Part shown: positions 62,985-64,000 of the stretch, piece by piece
Numbering within the stretch: the stretch's first letter is position 1
How the letters are laid out: every line of letters starts with the position of its first letter
Source: Chloroflexota bacterium
GTDB lineage: Bacteria > Chloroflexota > Anaerolineae > Anaerolineales > UBA4823
DNA: 64,000 bases
Reading direction: 5' to 3'
NCBI GenBank assembly: GCA_020349245.1
Contig: CP070764.1
Coordinates: 3,708,202 to 3,772,201 of the forward strand
Translations under genes and position numbers: made by a program
The notes under the pieces: generated by a model
What the model was told of the DNA's origin: nothing
What the model saw: the letters and a program-made list of their open reading frames with translations, nothing else
Databases searched by the model: none

Positions 62985-63959
62985 TTAATCATATTTTGCG
63001 AGGCGGCGCAGATTCCCATGGGCTTCAAGGCCTGTATGGCGACCAGTATCGAAAAAAATCACTTCTCCTGAAATTTTTGCCAAACGAACTTCCACCGTCG
63101 AGGAGAGCGTTTCGTTTATCCGCTTTCCCATTTCCAACTCATCGGGTCCAAGTAGAACCCCTCCCTCGGGTCGTGAAGCGTTCATCTGCAATTTATAGCG
63201 TTTATCTGAAATAATCCATTCAATATGATCCTGAAAAATGTCAAGCTTCTCGATGAACGCACCGGTGTATGTCGCAAAACGATAGAGTTGACCTTGATAC
63301 CACAATCCGCAGATAAATCCTCTGAAGGAACTCCGCAGCCAGGGAATGATCGCTGTTGAAGCTGTCAGACTCACACCGGGTTCTTGGAAGTGGTTGGATT
63401 GGAACCAGATATATGCCTCTGGAAACGCTGCCCCCCAGTCCTTTTCGCTATAACCCCTTCCACCAGTAAAGTCGATGGCAACATCATTGATCTTCAGCTT
63501 CCCTGAGATAGTGTGATCAAGGCTTCCCACCCCATGATACGTTTCCATTCGAGGGACCCAGGCATACCAGCCCATGATCCCAGGTGAGAACAGGGATACC
63601 GGCCAGGGTGTTGTGTTGTGGAATTTCAACTCTCCCTGCAATACGCCGAGCTGGTCGTCTATGTCGAGATATATATGCTCTTTCGTGAATCTATTACCAG
63701 CGATATGTACCTCAAAATGTCTTTTTTCGGCAGTAAATGAGCTCGAGGGGAACTTCCAGTAAACTGACTCACCAGTTGAACCGTTCAGAAGTTGGATGAA
63801 AGCGTGATTGTCGGCTCCAAGGATAATACCTGGGATGATGGCATATTTTGACCGTTGATCCTGGCTGAGGATTTTGTAATACCAACCTTCAAAGAACGGA
63901 GGTTTTTTGCCAAACCCATGATATTTATCCGGGTCAAGAAAATTTTTAAAAATACCCAT
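62985..63959 (-). CDS. Tocopherol-cyclase-like protein
   Basis: 324 residues, by eye of the tocopherol cyclase family. Family blocks: FFEGWYYKIL near 22, YAIIPGIILG near 38, the central HTISGKLKINDVAIDFTGGRGYSEKDWG near 150, and IWFQSNHF near 185. Plant VTE1 closes the chroman ring of vitamin E; bacterial relatives exist in non-photosynthetic species with no known product. No signal peptide or membrane helix is visible. The last 25 bases of the gap to the right edge hold no ORF of note. The gene seems monocistronic. Confidence 0.85.
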   Translation of the reverse strand: MGIFKNFLDPDKYHGFGKKPPFFEGWYYKILSQDQRSKYAIIPGIILGADNHAFIQLLNGSTGESVYWKFPSSSFTAEKRHFEVHIAGNRFTKEHIYLDIDDQLGVLQGELKFHNTTPWPVSLFSPGIMGWYAWVPRMETYHGVGSLDHTISGKLKINDVAIDFTGGRGYSEKDWGAAFPEAYIWFQSNHFQEPGVSLTASTAIIPWLRSSFRGFICGLWYQGQLYRFATYTGAFIEKLDIFQDHIEWIISDKRYKLQMNASRPEGGVLLGPDELEMGKRINETLSSTVEVRLAKISGEVIFFDTGRHTGLEAHGNLRRLAKYD

Positions 63960-64000
63960 ATTTGATTCCTTAAAAACGAGCTATCAGGTAGCAATTTCGC

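Noticed and set aside
1-64000. Search for CRISPR arrays, tRNA/rRNA genes, prophage, transposases and att sites
   Set aside because: No regularly spaced repeats, cloverleaf sequences, recombinase or transposase motifs were recognised. The word holin in one gene refers only to a membrane-domain family.

Overview
The window reads as chromosomal DNA of a Gram-positive-like (monoderm) bacterium of the phylum Chloroflexota, most likely class Anaerolineae. This assignment is inferred from gene content: a T-box-controlled leucyl-tRNA synthetase, FemAB-type peptidoglycan genes, a TgpA-like transglutaminase, a cyclase/NB-ARC/TPR regulator, a holin-like/phosphodiesterase fusion, a tocopherol-cyclase-like protein, and a complex I membrane arm with two NuoM subunits. 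No rRNA, tRNA, CRISPR array, prophage or insertion sequence was recognised. All clear coding regions are listed; one gene is cut by the left edge.

Layout. 1-740: the 3' end of a secreted/surface protein with FN3 and Ig-like modules, then a terminator. 920-8480: a leucine-tRNA charging locus. A T-box riboswitch with a CTC specifier is followed by a 27-codon leucine-rich leader ORF, leuS1, a glycosyltransferase-like/methyltransferase fusion and a second, different leuS. 8934-13560: a cyclase-NB-ARC-TPR regulator, a HAD phosphatase and a creatininase-family hydrolase. 13715-21243: a surface-polysaccharide and peptidoglycan block (GT2, polyprenyl-phosphate sugar transferase, CapD-like dehydratase, two FemAB proteins) and a PLP D-cysteine-desulfhydrase-like enzyme. 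21247-28641 (minus strand): sortase-like protein, GAF-PAS-cyclase, TgpA-like transglutaminase, transaldolase-like protein and GntR regulator.

28896-40690 is an energy block. nuoA stands alone with its own terminator. Then come nuoH-J-K-L-M-M'-N, and then atpI-B-E and an atpF gene carrying the C-terminal part of subunit delta. The peripheral arm of complex I (B, C, D, I, E, F, G) and the F1 sector (A, G, D, C) are not present, so both machines are encoded in at least two places. 40777-46680: a MurE ligase, a membrane phosphodiesterase fusion, a ferric-reductase-like flavocytochrome and a 30-residue membrane peptide. 46857-53866: an SLC13-type permease, an asymmetric heterodimeric ABC exporter and a DUF4032-like protein. 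53955-63959: a large GAF-rich histidine kinase, a zinc-ribbon protein, a SnoaL-like protein, a DinB-like/Ntn-hydrolase pair, two response regulators and a tocopherol-cyclase-like protein.

The observation most worth following is the leader of leuS1. After the T-box terminator lies a small ORF with a strong Shine-Dalgarno site. It has six leucine codons, all CTY, the family read by the same tRNA-Leu(GAG) that the T-box CTC specifier would sense. A 10-nt stretch inside this ORF is perfectly complementary to the segment carrying the leuS1 Shine-Dalgarno. This suggests two stacked controls on one mRNA, transcriptional (T-box) and translational (leader-peptide attenuation), both reading charging of one isoacceptor. 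Other notable points are the split nuo and atp operons, a second NuoM lacking the conserved TM7 lysine, a truncated b-delta fusion, and a roughly 120-residue insertion in the second LeuRS.
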